A stretch of 64,000 nucleotides of DNA from Ignavibacteriales bacterium. GTDB taxonomy: Bacteria; Bacteroidota; Ignavibacteria; Ignavibacteriales; Ignavibacteriaceae. The notes beneath the pieces were generated by a model. The model did not search any database. It was not told the DNA's origin and was given only the letters and a program-made list of their open reading frames with translations. Shown here in pieces: positions 8,317-16,929 of this stretch. Positions within the stretch are counted from its first letter, which is position 1. Every line of letters starts with the position of its first letter. The stretch spans positions 12,106 to 76,105 of the forward strand of contig JADJIH010000004.1 in the NCBI GenBank assembly GCA_016707115.1. The letters run 5' to 3'. A program made the translations under genes and the position numbers.

Positions 8317-9639
8317 TCAATTGAATTTAAAATTACGCATTGAACTTGGTAATCCTTTTTTAGAAAAACTACTCATCATTCTTTGCATTTCACTAAACTG
8401 TTTAACTAAGCGGTTTACATCTTGTATAGATGTTCCGCTGCCTCTTGCTATTCTCTTACGGCGATTGCCGTTCAAAACTTTGGGTGTACTTCTTTCTTCG
8501 CTGGTCATTGAGTTGATAATTGCCTCAACTTTTACCAGTGCATTATCATCAATTGGCGCATTTTTTATCTTAGCACCAAGTCCAGGAATCATACCCAGCA
8601 AGGAAGATAAAGAACCCATTTTCTTAATGACTTTAATTTGCTTAAGAAAATCATCAAAATCAAATTTATTTTTTCTTAGTTTTTCTTCTAATTCTTCAGT
8701 TTCAAAGTCTTCAAATGATGCTTGAGCCTTCTCTACAAGGGATATAACATCACCTTTACCCAAAATTCTGGATGCTAACCTATCAGGGTAAAAAATTTCT
8801 AAATTCTCTAATTTTTCACCATTACTGATAAACTTGATCGGTTTACCAACAACAGACCTGATTGAAAGTGCCGCACCACCTCTTGAATCACCGTCCAACT
8901 TAGTAAGAACAATACCATTAAAATTTACAGTTTCGTTAAAAGCCTTTGCAGAATTAACTGCATCCTGCCCTGTCATCGAATCAACAACAAACAAACTTTC
9001 ATTTGGATTAACAATACTTTTAATATCTGATACTTCAAGCATCATTTGTTCATCAACGTGAAGTCTTCCTGCAGTATCAAATATTACTGTATTGTAATTT
9101 TTTTCTTTTGCATAGATTAAAGATTCAGTTGCAACTTTTCTTGCATCTTTTTCTTCAATCGAAAAAACCTCAACTTCAATTTGTTTCCCCAGTAATTTTA
9201 ATTGTTCTATAGCTGCAGGTCTATAAATATCTGCCGCTACCAATAAAACTTTTCTTTTTTGCTCAGTTAATTTTTTTGCAAGCTTACCGCAAAAAGTCGT
9301 TTTACCCGAACCTTGCAAACCAACAACCAGTATAGTTGTAATGCCCGATGGATTGATCTGCAATTCCTGATGACCACCGCCAAGTAATTCAGTTAACTCA
9401 TCATAAATAAATTTAGTAATTAACTGACCTGGAGATATTGAAGCAATTACTTCTTTACCAAGTGCCTTAACTTTTACATTCTCAATAAAGTCTTTAGCGA
9501 CTTTGTAGTTTACATCGGCATCAAGAAGAATTCTTCTTATCTCTCTCAAAGTGTCGGAAATATTAGCTTCGGTAAGCTTTCCTTGACCTGTAACTTTTTT
9601 AAGTGCGGTTTCTAACTTTAGAGATAATTCTTCAAACAT
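8317..9639 (-). CDS. ffh: Signal recognition particle GTPase Ffh
   Basis: Ffh binds signal sequences and the SRP RNA and delivers ribosomes to FtsY at the membrane. The 440-residue protein has the N domain (residues 1-~85), the G domain with GLQGSGKTTFCGKLAKKL, VAADIYRPAA, DTAGRLHVDEQMM and TKLDGDSRGGAALS, and the Met-containing M domain from about residue 320 (GMIPGLGAKIKN). Length is normal. It heads the translation and targeting block and follows atpG by 33 bases. No SRP RNA gene was recognised nearby. Confidence 0.98.
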   Translation of the reverse strand: MFEELSLKLETALKKVTGQGKLTEANISDTLREIRRILLDADVNYKVAKDFIENVKVKALGKEVIASISPGQLITKFIYDELTELLGGGHQELQINPSGITTILVVGLQGSGKTTFCGKLAKKLTEQKRKVLLVAADIYRPAAIEQLKLLGKQIEVEVFSIEEKDARKVATESLIYAKEKNYNTVIFDTAGRLHVDEQMMLEVSDIKSIVNPNESLFVVDSMTGQDAVNSAKAFNETVNFNGIVLTKLDGDSRGGAALSIRSVVGKPIKFISNGEKLENLEIFYPDRLASRILGKGDVISLVEKAQASFEDFETEELEEKLRKNKFDFDDFLKQIKVIKKMGSLSSLLGMIPGLGAKIKNAPIDDNALVKVEAIINSMTSEERSTPKVLNGNRRKRIARGSGTSIQDVNRLVKQFSEMQRMMSSFSKKGLPSSMRNFKFN

Positions 9640-9672
9640 AATTTCAACAAATCAACTTTACTAAAACCAATC

Positions 9673-10551
9673 CTAATTTTCTTTCAAAGCATTTGCACCG
9701 GATACAATCTCAAGTATCTCTGTGGTTATTGCGGCTTGTCGTTTACTATTATAAGTAAGACTAAGACTTCTTATTAATTCTTTCGCGTTCGTAGTTGCAT
9801 TATCCATTGCTGTCATTCTTGCTGCAAATTCAGAAGCATTAGATTCCAATAAAACTCTCCACATTTGTCCTTTAAGATGTTTTGGAATCAAATAATTGAA
9901 TATTGCTTTTTGATCAGGTTCATAAATATAATTTGCAACTTCGTGTTTATCGTTTGCTTTTTCTTCACCAGATGTAATTGGTAAAAACTGCTCAACTACA
10001 ATTTTTTGTTGGATAATGGATTTAAATTCATTAAAAATAATTATTACTTTATCTATGCTTCCATCAAGATATTTTGGAATTATTTCATCAACCAATTTTT
10101 GAGCTGTTGTATAGTTTATCTGAGAAAATATTCCAGGATAAGAAGCGGCAACATTGTAATCTCTTCTACTAAAATAATCTGAACCTTTTTTACCTAAACA
10201 ATAAAGCTGATGTTCTAAACCTTTTTGTTTGATTTCTTCTTCAACATATCGTGTTGCTTCTTTTAAAATATTGGTATTAAAAGCTCCACATAAGCCACGA
10301 TCAGCAGTAACAACAATAACCGCAACATTCTTTACTTCTCTATCGGCAAACAAAGGATTGGATTGCTTATCATCTTCATTTACAAGATGTGATAGCAAAA
10401 CAGATATTTTCTTAGCGTAAGGGCGAGCATTCAAAATAGATTCCGTTGCGCGGCGTAATTTTGCCGCTGCTACCATTTTCATGGCTTTGGTAATCTGTTG
10501 AGTGCTTTTAACACCTTTTATTCTAAGTTTTATGTCTCTTAACGTTGCCAT
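9673..10551 (-). CDS. atpG: ATP synthase F1 gamma subunit
   Basis: Gamma is the central rotor shaft of F1. The 292-residue protein has the conserved N-terminal helix (LRDIKLRIKGVKSTQQITKA, then MKMVAAAKLRRA), VVTADRGLCGAFNTNI in the middle, and the C-terminal helix with ARMTAMDNATTNAKELI and YNSKRQAAITTEILEIV. It is the last ATP-synthase gene of the block. Beta and epsilon do not follow it and must be elsewhere. Confidence 0.98.
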   Translation of the reverse strand: MATLRDIKLRIKGVKSTQQITKAMKMVAAAKLRRATESILNARPYAKKISVLLSHLVNEDDKQSNPLFADREVKNVAVIVVTADRGLCGAFNTNILKEATRYVEEEIKQKGLEHQLYCLGKKGSDYFSRRDYNVAASYPGIFSQINYTTAQKLVDEIIPKYLDGSIDKVIIIFNEFKSIIQQKIVVEQFLPITSGEEKANDKHEVANYIYEPDQKAIFNYLIPKHLKGQMWRVLLESNASEFAARMTAMDNATTNAKELIRSLSLTYNSKRQAAITTEILEIVSGANALKEN

Positions 10552-10575
10552 TATTATCTAGCTAAAAATTCTATA

Positions 10576-12117
10576 CTATTTAAATGTTGATAAAAATTCT
10601 TGACCTGCCTTCTTCAGCAATTCTTCTGTCTCTTTACTAACATCTTTATCTTTTTTAATCGAATCAAAAATCTTTTTGTATTTAACTTCAATAAATTCAA
10701 GAACTTCTTTTTCAAATCGCTTTACATCTTTTACTGGAATCTCATCCATAAAACCTTTTGTACCATAGTAAATACTTACTACTTGTTTTTCAACAGGTAC
10801 AGGAGCGTATTGTCCTTGTTTTAATAATTCAACTAATCTTGCGCCTTTAGCCAAAGTTCTTTGTGTTGATTTATCAAGATCAGAACCAAATTTTGCAAAT
10901 GATTCTAATTCTCTGAATTGTGCAAGATCAAGTTTCAAACTTCCTGCAACTTTTTTCATCGCTTTAATCTGAGCATTACCGCCAACACGAGAAACTGAAA
11001 TACCAACGTTAATAGCTGGTCTTATACCCGCATTAAACAAATTGGACTCAAGATAAATCTGTCCATCTGTAATGGAAATTACGTTCGTAGGAATGTAAGC
11101 TGAAACGTCTCCCTGTTGTGTTTCTATAATTGGAAGTGCAGTTAAACTGCCGCCGCCTTCAGCATCACTAAGTTTTGAAGCTCTCTCAAGAAGTCTTGAA
11201 TGAAGATAAAAAACATCGCCAGGATAAGCTTCACGTCCAGGAGGTCTTCTTAACAATAAAGATAATTCTCGATATGCTTGTGCTTGTTTTGAAAGATCAT
11301 CATAAATACAAAGAGCGTGCTTACCATTGTCTCTAAAAAATTCACCTAAAGTTGCACCGGAATATGGTGCGATAAATTGTAATGGAGCTGGCTCGGAAGC
11401 AGCAGCAGAAATAACAGTTGTATATTCCATTGCACCATTTTCTTGAAGCTTGGCAACTACTTGAGCAACTGTAGATTCTTTTTGTCCAACAGCTACATAA
11501 ACACAATAAACAGGGCTTATACCTAAAGCTTTTGCTTCTTCAGTATGGGTAAATTTTTGGCTGATGATTGCGTCAATTGCGACTGCAGTTTTACCTGTCT
11601 GTCTGTCACCGATAATTAATTCTCTTTGTCCTCTTCCAATTGGAATCATTGAATCAACAGCAACAATACCTGTTTGCAATGGCTCTTTTACAGGTTGTCT
11701 TTGAACAACACCAAGAGCTTTTCTTTCAATCGGTAAAAACTGAGTTGTATTGATTGGGCCTTTTCCATCGATAGGAAATCCAAGTGGAGTAATAACACGT
11801 CCTAACATCGCTTCACCAACCGGCATAGAAGCTACTCGTTTTGTACGTTTAACCGTATCACCTTCTTTAACAAGTGTTGTATCACCAAATAGAACGCATC
11901 CAACGCTGTCTTCTTCAAGGTTAAGCACCATTCCAAAAACATCATTTGGAAATTCGACTAACTCACTAGCCATAACTTGAGAAAGTCCATAAACACGCGC
12001 TATACCGTCACCAACTTGCAGCACAGTTCCTACATCATAAATATCAACTTCACTTTCAAATCCGGAAAGTTGTTTTCTTAATATCGCAGATATTTCATCA
12101 GGTCTAACTTCTGCCAT
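10576..12117 (-). CDS. atpA: ATP synthase F1 alpha subunit
   Basis: Alpha forms the non-catalytic nucleotide sites of F1. The 513-residue length is normal. Key features are the Walker A GDRQTGKTAVAID, VYVAVGQKESTVAQV, the ALCIYDDLSKQA Walker B region, LLLRRPPGREAYPGDVFYLH, and SVSRVGGNAQIKAMKKVAG. It lies 30 bases after atpH. Confidence 0.98.
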   Translation of the reverse strand: MAEVRPDEISAILRKQLSGFESEVDIYDVGTVLQVGDGIARVYGLSQVMASELVEFPNDVFGMVLNLEEDSVGCVLFGDTTLVKEGDTVKRTKRVASMPVGEAMLGRVITPLGFPIDGKGPINTTQFLPIERKALGVVQRQPVKEPLQTGIVAVDSMIPIGRGQRELIIGDRQTGKTAVAIDAIISQKFTHTEEAKALGISPVYCVYVAVGQKESTVAQVVAKLQENGAMEYTTVISAAASEPAPLQFIAPYSGATLGEFFRDNGKHALCIYDDLSKQAQAYRELSLLLRRPPGREAYPGDVFYLHSRLLERASKLSDAEGGGSLTALPIIETQQGDVSAYIPTNVISITDGQIYLESNLFNAGIRPAINVGISVSRVGGNAQIKAMKKVAGSLKLDLAQFRELESFAKFGSDLDKSTQRTLAKGARLVELLKQGQYAPVPVEKQVVSIYYGTKGFMDEIPVKDVKRFEKEVLEFIEVKYKKIFDSIKKDKDVSKETEELLKKAGQEFLSTFK

Positions 12118-12147
12118 TTGTAATTTCCTTTATTAAATTCCTTTGAA

Positions 12148-12702
12148 TTAATTTAATGTAATGCCGTCTTGCAATAATTGTTTTTTTAATAAACCAAGCT
12201 GATGAATCATCGAAGCATTATAAACCGTATCTCCAACCTTCGCTACAAATCCACCAATAATATTCTGATCAACTTTAAAAGTTAAACGAGCTTTCTTTTT
12301 TAGATGAGACTCAAATTTTTGTTGTAGTTGAATTTTCTGTTCGTCATTAAAGATAAAAGCTGTAGTTACATCTATCTTTACAGATCCAATATGTTCATCT
12401 TTTAAGTTATCAAACTTTTCTAAAATTTCAGTAAACAGATCTTCTCTACCCTTTGTGATAACAAAATTTAAAAAATCCAGGCTGTCTTTATCAATTAATT
12501 TTCCAAAAATTTCAGCAAGTATTGATTGCTTGGTTTCTGTTTTTATTACAGGACTTTTAAATGCTCTTAGCAGTTCAGGACTTTTAATCAGACTTCTATA
12601 TACCAAATCAAAATCACTGGATACTTTATCCAAAATATTTTTCTCGATAGAAGTATCTAGAAAAGATTTAGAATATCTATTTGCAACTTTTGATGAGGCC
12701 AT
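12148..12702 (-). CDS. atpH: ATP synthase F1 delta subunit
   Basis: Delta (OSCP) joins the peripheral stalk to the top of F1. The 184-residue protein has the N-terminal helical domain (VANRYSKSFLDTSIEK) and the conserved C-terminal stretch DQNIIGGFVAKVGDTVYNAS. It starts two bases after the end of atpF, showing tight coupling. Confidence 0.93.
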   Translation of the reverse strand: MASSKVANRYSKSFLDTSIEKNILDKVSSDFDLVYRSLIKSPELLRAFKSPVIKTETKQSILAEIFGKLIDKDSLDFLNFVITKGREDLFTEILEKFDNLKDEHIGSVKIDVTTAFIFNDEQKIQLQQKFESHLKKKARLTFKVDQNIIGGFVAKVGDTVYNASMIHQLGLLKKQLLQDGITLN

Positions 12703-12704
12703 AA

Positions 12705-13259
12705 TTAATTTTTAGATATATCACTTATGTATTTATCTACAAGTTTTTTATTCTTTTCTGCATCAAGATTTTCTTTTAATATCTTTTCAGCAGCCTGAAC
12801 TGAAATTTCAGCAATCTGATTTTTTAGTTCATCAAATGCAGCATTCTTCTTACGATCAATTTCAGCTGAAGCGTCTTCAATTAATTTTTTAGCCTGAGCT
12901 TTACTATCCTTAATCATCTGTTCTTTTAGATTTTCAGCAAACAGTCTGCTCTGTTCAATTATCTTTTTAGATTCATCTTCAGCTTTAGCAAGGCTATTCT
13001 GATTTTGAGCAAGAATCTGTTTTGCTTCATCTTTTGCTTTTTCTGCCTGCTCTAAAGAATCTTTAATAGCGTCTTCTCTTTGCTTCAAAGCAGAGAGAAT
13101 CGGCTTCCAGGCAAATTTTGTAAGAAGAATTAGAAGCAGAATAAAAGTAAGAGTAGTCCAAAAAGCTAATCCGCCATTAACGGAAAGCAATCCGGCACTG
13201 CCACCTTCAGCCTCAGATACAACTAAAGCAATAAAAGCAAATGTATTATTTGCGATCAT
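12705..13259 (-). CDS. atpF: ATP synthase F0 b subunit
   Basis: Subunit b is the peripheral stalk. The 184-residue protein has one membrane helix (WTTLTFILLLILLTKFAW, about residues 32-50), the conserved KPILSALKQRE just after it, and a long charged coiled coil rich in Ala, Glu, Lys and Gln to the C-terminus. It lies between atpE and atpH. The ~28 residues before the membrane helix are longer than usual. Confidence 0.95.
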   Translation of the reverse strand: MIANNTFAFIALVVSEAEGGSAGLLSVNGGLAFWTTLTFILLLILLTKFAWKPILSALKQREDAIKDSLEQAEKAKDEAKQILAQNQNSLAKAEDESKKIIEQSRLFAENLKEQMIKDSKAQAKKLIEDASAEIDRKKNAAFDELKNQIAEISVQAAEKILKENLDAEKNKKLVDKYISDISKN

Positions 13260-13291
13260 AATCTTATTGTTAAGTTTATTTTAAAATAACT

Positions 13292-13310
13292 GGAGTGTAA
13301 TCCACACTCC
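13292..13310 (-). other. Intergenic hairpin between atpE and atpF
   Basis: A perfect 7-bp stem (GGAGTGT / ACACTCC) with a 5-base loop lies in the 61-base gap just downstream of atpE. There is no T-tract, so it is more likely an mRNA-stabilising or processing element than a terminator. Such an element could help raise the amount of subunit c, which is needed in many copies per enzyme (inference). Confidence 0.5.
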
Positions 13311-13320
13311 ATTTAACTAA

Positions 13321-13539
13321 TTACTTACCGGCTAAGATAAAGCAGATAACCAATGCAAATAATGAGATACCTTCAATCAACGCAGCAGCGATGATCATTG
13401 AGGTTCTGATTGCACCAGCAGCTTCTGGTTGTCTTCCACTTGCATCCATTGCAGCAGCAGCTAATTTGCCAATGCCTAAAGCACCGCCAAAGATTGTTAA
13501 TCCAGCACCTAATCCAGCAGCTAAATATGCAAAGTCCAT
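13321..13539 (-). CDS. atpE: ATP synthase F0 c subunit
   Basis: Subunit c forms the proton-translocating ring. The 72-residue protein is a helical hairpin: GLGAGLTIFGGALGIGKLAA, the polar loop with GRQPEA, and the second helix SMIIAAALIEGISLFALVIC, where the Glu in LIEG is the ion-binding carboxylate. The motifs near it do not give a clear sodium signature, so proton coupling is assumed. Confidence 0.97.
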   Translation of the reverse strand: MDFAYLAAGLGAGLTIFGGALGIGKLAAAAMDASGRQPEAAGAIRTSMIIAAALIEGISLFALVICFILAGK

Positions 13540-13579
13540 TAACGTTCTCCTTTAATTAGATTTAATGTTATAAATTATC

Positions 13580-14422
13580 TTAATGATCCTGATGAACTGC
13601 CATTCCAATAAACAAGGAAGATAGCATTGTAAAAATATAAGCTTGTAATAAAGCTACTAAAACTTCAAGTCCGTAAATAAATAAAGCCATTGGAATTGCT
13701 AATCCTGCCCAACCAACACTCTGCATAACAAATATCAAACTTATCAAAGCATAAATAACTATATGACCTGCAGTCATATTAGCAAAAAGACGAATAGCCA
13801 ATGCAAATGGTTTTGCAAGCAGTCCTAAAAGTTCAACTACTATCATGATTGGTAACAAGAAAACAGGAACTCCATGTGGAATTAATCCTTTGAAATATCC
13901 AAAAGCACCATTGTTTCTCATTCCACCAAACTGAATGACAAGAAATGTAAAAATAGCCATAGTAGCTGTAACAGCAATATTACTTGTAAAAGTTGCAGAG
14001 AAAGGAATTAATCCTAAAAAATTTCCAAAAAGGATAAAGAAAAAGGCTGTGAGGAGATAAGGTAAAAATTTCTCAAACCCCTTTCCAATTGTAGGTTTTG
14101 CAATTTCATCTCGAACAAAAATTATAAACAACTCCCAGAAGTTTGTAAAACCTTTAGGAACCATCGATGATTTGTAAGCTTTAGCAACTCTTGTCATTAC
14201 AATAAAGAGCAAAATTGAACCAAGCCACATAAAAAGTACATGTCTTGTAATTGAAAGATCTATCCCAAATAATTCAAAATGTGGAAGATAAACCTTAAAA
14301 AATGGCGAAAAATCAAGATAATCTCCATCCATTACGTGATGAAGAATCCAATCACTGCTTGTAGCAGGTTTGGTAGTTATGAGGCTATCAACAATAACTT
14401 GTGTTGAAGTAGAATCAATCAT
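13580..14422 (-). CDS. atpB: ATP synthase F0 a subunit
   Basis: Subunit a forms the proton half-channels. The 280-residue membrane protein has the essential Arg helix (LAIRLFANMTAGHIVIYALI) and a C-terminal helix with YIFTMLSSLFIGMAVHQDH. The N-terminal ~55 residues lie outside the first helix, as in other Bacteroidota. Its start overlaps the stop of the upstream membrane protein by four bases (ATGA). Confidence 0.97.
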   Translation of the reverse strand: MIDSTSTQVIVDSLITTKPATSSDWILHHVMDGDYLDFSPFFKVYLPHFELFGIDLSITRHVLFMWLGSILLFIVMTRVAKAYKSSMVPKGFTNFWELFIIFVRDEIAKPTIGKGFEKFLPYLLTAFFFILFGNFLGLIPFSATFTSNIAVTATMAIFTFLVIQFGGMRNNGAFGYFKGLIPHGVPVFLLPIMIVVELLGLLAKPFALAIRLFANMTAGHIVIYALISLIFVMQSVGWAGLAIPMALFIYGLEVLVALLQAYIFTMLSSLFIGMAVHQDH

Positions 14423-14814
14423 TGCTTAGTCTTGATTATAAAATTCTTTTTCTGATTTAGTATAAAAATTTCTACTATGAGATAGTAGAAATAGAAAATA
14501 AAGGTTGTAAAGATAAAAGAATTGAGCCTAACAAACAAGAATTCTAGGGCTATTACAATGAGGATAAGCATCAAAAATAAGCGCACAACTAATCCTCCGA
14601 ATACAATAATCAAGAAGATTTTATCGCTTTTTTCAAACCCAAAGTGGATTGCCAAAACGCCTAATGCGAAATTGAATGTTGAAAAAATAAAGCCAAAAAA
14701 AAGGCTATAAAATTGAATCGGATCGAGAGTACTGGAATAAAAGGTAATTAATAGCCATACACAAAAAAGGAGTGGGATTACACCTAAAAAGTAAATATTT
14801 CTATTTCTTTTCAT
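14419..14814 (-). CDS. Small four-helix membrane protein of the ATP synthase operon (AtpI-like position)
   Basis: The 131-residue protein has four predicted membrane helices and little else: LGVIPLLFCVWLLITFYSS, FYSLFFGFIFSTFNFALGVL, a third hydrophobic helix near residues 66-90, and a fourth near 95-118. It lies between atpZ and atpB, where AtpI-type assembly factors of the c-ring normally lie, and overlaps both neighbours (14 and 4 bases). Sequence similarity to AtpI is not obvious by eye, so the call rests on position and topology. Confidence 0.7.
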   Translation of the reverse strand: MKRNRNIYFLGVIPLLFCVWLLITFYSSTLDPIQFYSLFFGFIFSTFNFALGVLAIHFGFEKSDKIFLIIVFGGLVVRLFLMLILIVIALEFLFVRLNSFIFTTFIFYFYYLIVEIFILNQKKNFIIKTKQ

Positions 14815-15061
14815 TTTTTAATTTACTTCTCTTCTCTAAATAGGTAACTGTTCTTATCAGATTATAAAGTGCTATTCCAATTCCAAACAGGCCAGCTATT
14901 AACGTGAAGATATAATTCTGAGAGAACTTTTTATCAAGCCAACTCCCTATCAAAACAAAAGCAACAATAGTTACTGCGAGCTGTAAACCCAATCCTAGAT
15001 AAGGAGCAACATCTCTCAATGATTTGGCAATCCCGGAATCATCTTCCGGTTTTAAAGCCAT
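14801..15061 (-). CDS. atpZ: AtpZ/AtpI family protein
   Basis: The 86-residue protein has two membrane helices (LGLGLQLAVTIVAFVLIGSW and FTLIAGLFGIGIALYNLIRT) joined by LDKKFSQN, the typical AtpZ pattern with GxWLDxxF. Members of this family sit first in ATP synthase operons and have been linked to assembly or divalent-cation transport. It ends within the next gene and starts one base after the bactofilin stop. Confidence 0.82.
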   Translation of the reverse strand: MALKPEDDSGIAKSLRDVAPYLGLGLQLAVTIVAFVLIGSWLDKKFSQNYIFTLIAGLFGIGIALYNLIRTVTYLEKRSKLKNEKK

Positions 15062-15062
15062 C

Positions 15063-15440
15063 TTATTCTCCTTTGCTTACAGGCTTAAACGAAGATTGAC
15101 TTCCCATTGAACTCCTTCCTTCAAACATAGCACCGGCTTCAACTACAAGGATTTTTGTAAGTAAATCACCTTTTAAAACTGCTTTGGATTCAAGAACAAG
15201 TTTTTCTTTTGCACTTACAGTACCTTCAACTTTACCACCTATTGATATAGTTTCACCGGTAAGTTGTCCCTGAATGCTGCCATGTTCACCAACAGTAAGA
15301 TTTCCTTGAGCAGTAATATCTCCTTTAACAGTTCCATCAACACGCACATTACCATTACTGGAAACTTTTCCCTCTATAACAACGCCGCTACTAATAATTG
15401 TTACTTCTTCCATAGAACTCCCGTTAGATTTAGTTTTCAA
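15063..15440 (-). CDS. Bactofilin family cytoskeletal protein
   Basis: Bactofilins polymerise into nucleotide-independent filaments at the inner membrane. The 125-residue protein is mostly a right-handed beta helix with the typical alternation in GVVIEGKVSSNGNVRVDGTV, KGDITAQGNLTVGEHGSIQG and KVEGTVSAKEKLVLESKAVL, ending with a short flexible tail. It directly follows an M23 peptidase gene, a pairing also seen for bactofilins that guide peptidoglycan remodelling, so a cell-shape role is likely. Confidence 0.92.
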   Translation of the reverse strand: MKTKSNGSSMEEVTIISSGVVIEGKVSSNGNVRVDGTVKGDITAQGNLTVGEHGSIQGQLTGETISIGGKVEGTVSAKEKLVLESKAVLKGDLLTKILVVEAGAMFEGRSSMGSQSSFKPVSKGE

Positions 15441-15450
15441 AATAAAACTC

Positions 15451-16269
15451 CTAAAATTTAATTATAACTTTGGATGGATCAATCGGTTTTCCATCTTTCC
15501 AAATTTCAAAATGTAAATGCGGACCCGTGGATTCGGTTCCTGAATTTCCGCTTAATGCAATCATCTCACCTTGCCGCACAAAGTCTCCATCCTTCTTGAG
15601 TAATGATGAACAATGAAGATATTTAGTTAAATAATTTTCTGAGTGATTTATTATAATTGTGTAACCAAAGTTTGTTGTGTAATCAGCAAAAACCACATAA
15701 CCGCTTGCCGATGCAAATATTGGGTTATTTTCCTTCATTACATAATCAGTTCCATTATGTCCACGCTCAGGGTTATATGTTCTGCTAATAAATCCTTCCG
15801 CAGGTTTTATAAATGTGAGATCTTCATTCTGGTTATAAAATATTTTGTCAAGAAATGTAAGAAACACACTCAGAATATTCCCGTCTAACGGTAATTTTTT
15901 ATTTAGGGTATCTTTTAATTCCCTAGGATTATTCATCAATGTTGAATCACCCAAAAAGATAGCAAATTTTAATCGTTCATTAACAGATTTTAATGATTCT
16001 ATTTCCTTTGCAAGAAAGATTACTTTATTATTAAGTATTTCTACTTTCTTCTTATCAGAATCTGTTAATCTTAATGAGTACGGAAAAAGAACTTCACTAA
16101 GTGGAGTAAAACTTATAATGTAAAACCCCAGCAGAAAGACCATAAGACTGTAAATACCAACGTATGTCACCAATTTAAATGATGATATTTTTATAGATCT
16201 CGGTTCACTTGATGTTTCTTCTGGAACAATAATAATAGAAAAATTTTTTATTTTTTTAAGTTTCAACAT
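15451..16269 (-). CDS. M23 (LytM-type) zinc peptidase, membrane anchored
   Basis: The 272-residue protein has a short cytoplasmic N-terminus, one membrane helix (~residues 33-53, YVGIYSLMVFLLGFYIISFT), a coiled coil (~70-100) and a C-terminal LytM domain. The zinc-site motifs are present: H-x3-D in RGHNGTDYV, and HLHFEIW near residue 253. This suggests an active peptidoglycan endopeptidase facing the periplasm. It precedes and is probably co-transcribed with bactofilin (10-base gap). Confidence 0.9.
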   Translation of the reverse strand: MLKLKKIKNFSIIIVPEETSSEPRSIKISSFKLVTYVGIYSLMVFLLGFYIISFTPLSEVLFPYSLRLTDSDKKKVEILNNKVIFLAKEIESLKSVNERLKFAIFLGDSTLMNNPRELKDTLNKKLPLDGNILSVFLTFLDKIFYNQNEDLTFIKPAEGFISRTYNPERGHNGTDYVMKENNPIFASASGYVVFADYTTNFGYTIIINHSENYLTKYLHCSSLLKKDGDFVRQGEMIALSGNSGTESTGPHLHFEIWKDGKPIDPSKVIIKF

Positions 16270-16293
16270 TTATTTTGCATTTAATGGTTAAAT

Positions 16294-16929
16294 CTAATTC
16301 AGCTTTTTCATTAATTCCACAAACTTAATTCTACCCTCCCTAATAAGCGCCGGTTCATCTTTACTTAAATCAATTAGAGTCGAGGCTTCAAAGTAGGACT
16401 TTTTATTTGAATAGAAAATAGCATCCACTTCATTAGAGAATTCTTGTATAATCATAGAGGAATCATTCATAGGTTCGTTTCCTGTTCGGTTTACACTTGT
16501 AGAAACTAATGGCATTTTTAGTTCACTTATTAATTTGTAACAAAATCTGTGGTTCGGAATTCTAAATGCCCCTGTTTCAGCTTGCAATAATTCCTGATAC
16601 TTTTTATTAAGTTTTAGAATTACCGAAACCGGATTTGGCCATATCGACAAAAGGAAGTCTAAATATCTTTCCGAATCTATATCAGTATAATTTTTTAATA
16701 TTTCGATATCAGAAATAAGAAAAATATATCGCCTCCAATTAATTTTTCCTTTAACCTCACTGATTTTTTTTATCGCCATTTCATTAAACGGATTTCCTCC
16801 AAATCCATAAATGGTATCAGTTGGATAAATAAAAATTGAACCTTTTAGAAAAAGTTCACTGGCGATACTAATGCTCTCTTCAAATCTTTCATCAATATTA
16901 ATTAACAAAGATTTTTTTTTCTCAATCAC
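16294..16929 (-). CDS. tsaC: L-threonylcarbamoyladenylate synthase (TsaC/Sua5, YrdC domain)
   Basis: This enzyme makes threonylcarbamoyl-AMP for the t6A37 modification of tRNA. The 211-residue protein is a single YrdC domain with KGSIFIYPTDTIYGFGGNPF, RIPNHRFCYKLI and the conserved STSVNRTGNEP near residue 150. It lacks the C-terminal Sua5 domain. Its start overlaps the stop of the preceding glycosyltransferase by eight bases. Confidence 0.92.
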   Translation of the reverse strand: MIEKKKSLLINIDERFEESISIASELFLKGSIFIYPTDTIYGFGGNPFNEMAIKKISEVKGKINWRRYIFLISDIEILKNYTDIDSERYLDFLLSIWPNPVSVILKLNKKYQELLQAETGAFRIPNHRFCYKLISELKMPLVSTSVNRTGNEPMNDSSMIIQEFSNEVDAIFYSNKKSYFEASTLIDLSKDEPALIREGRIKFVELMKKLN

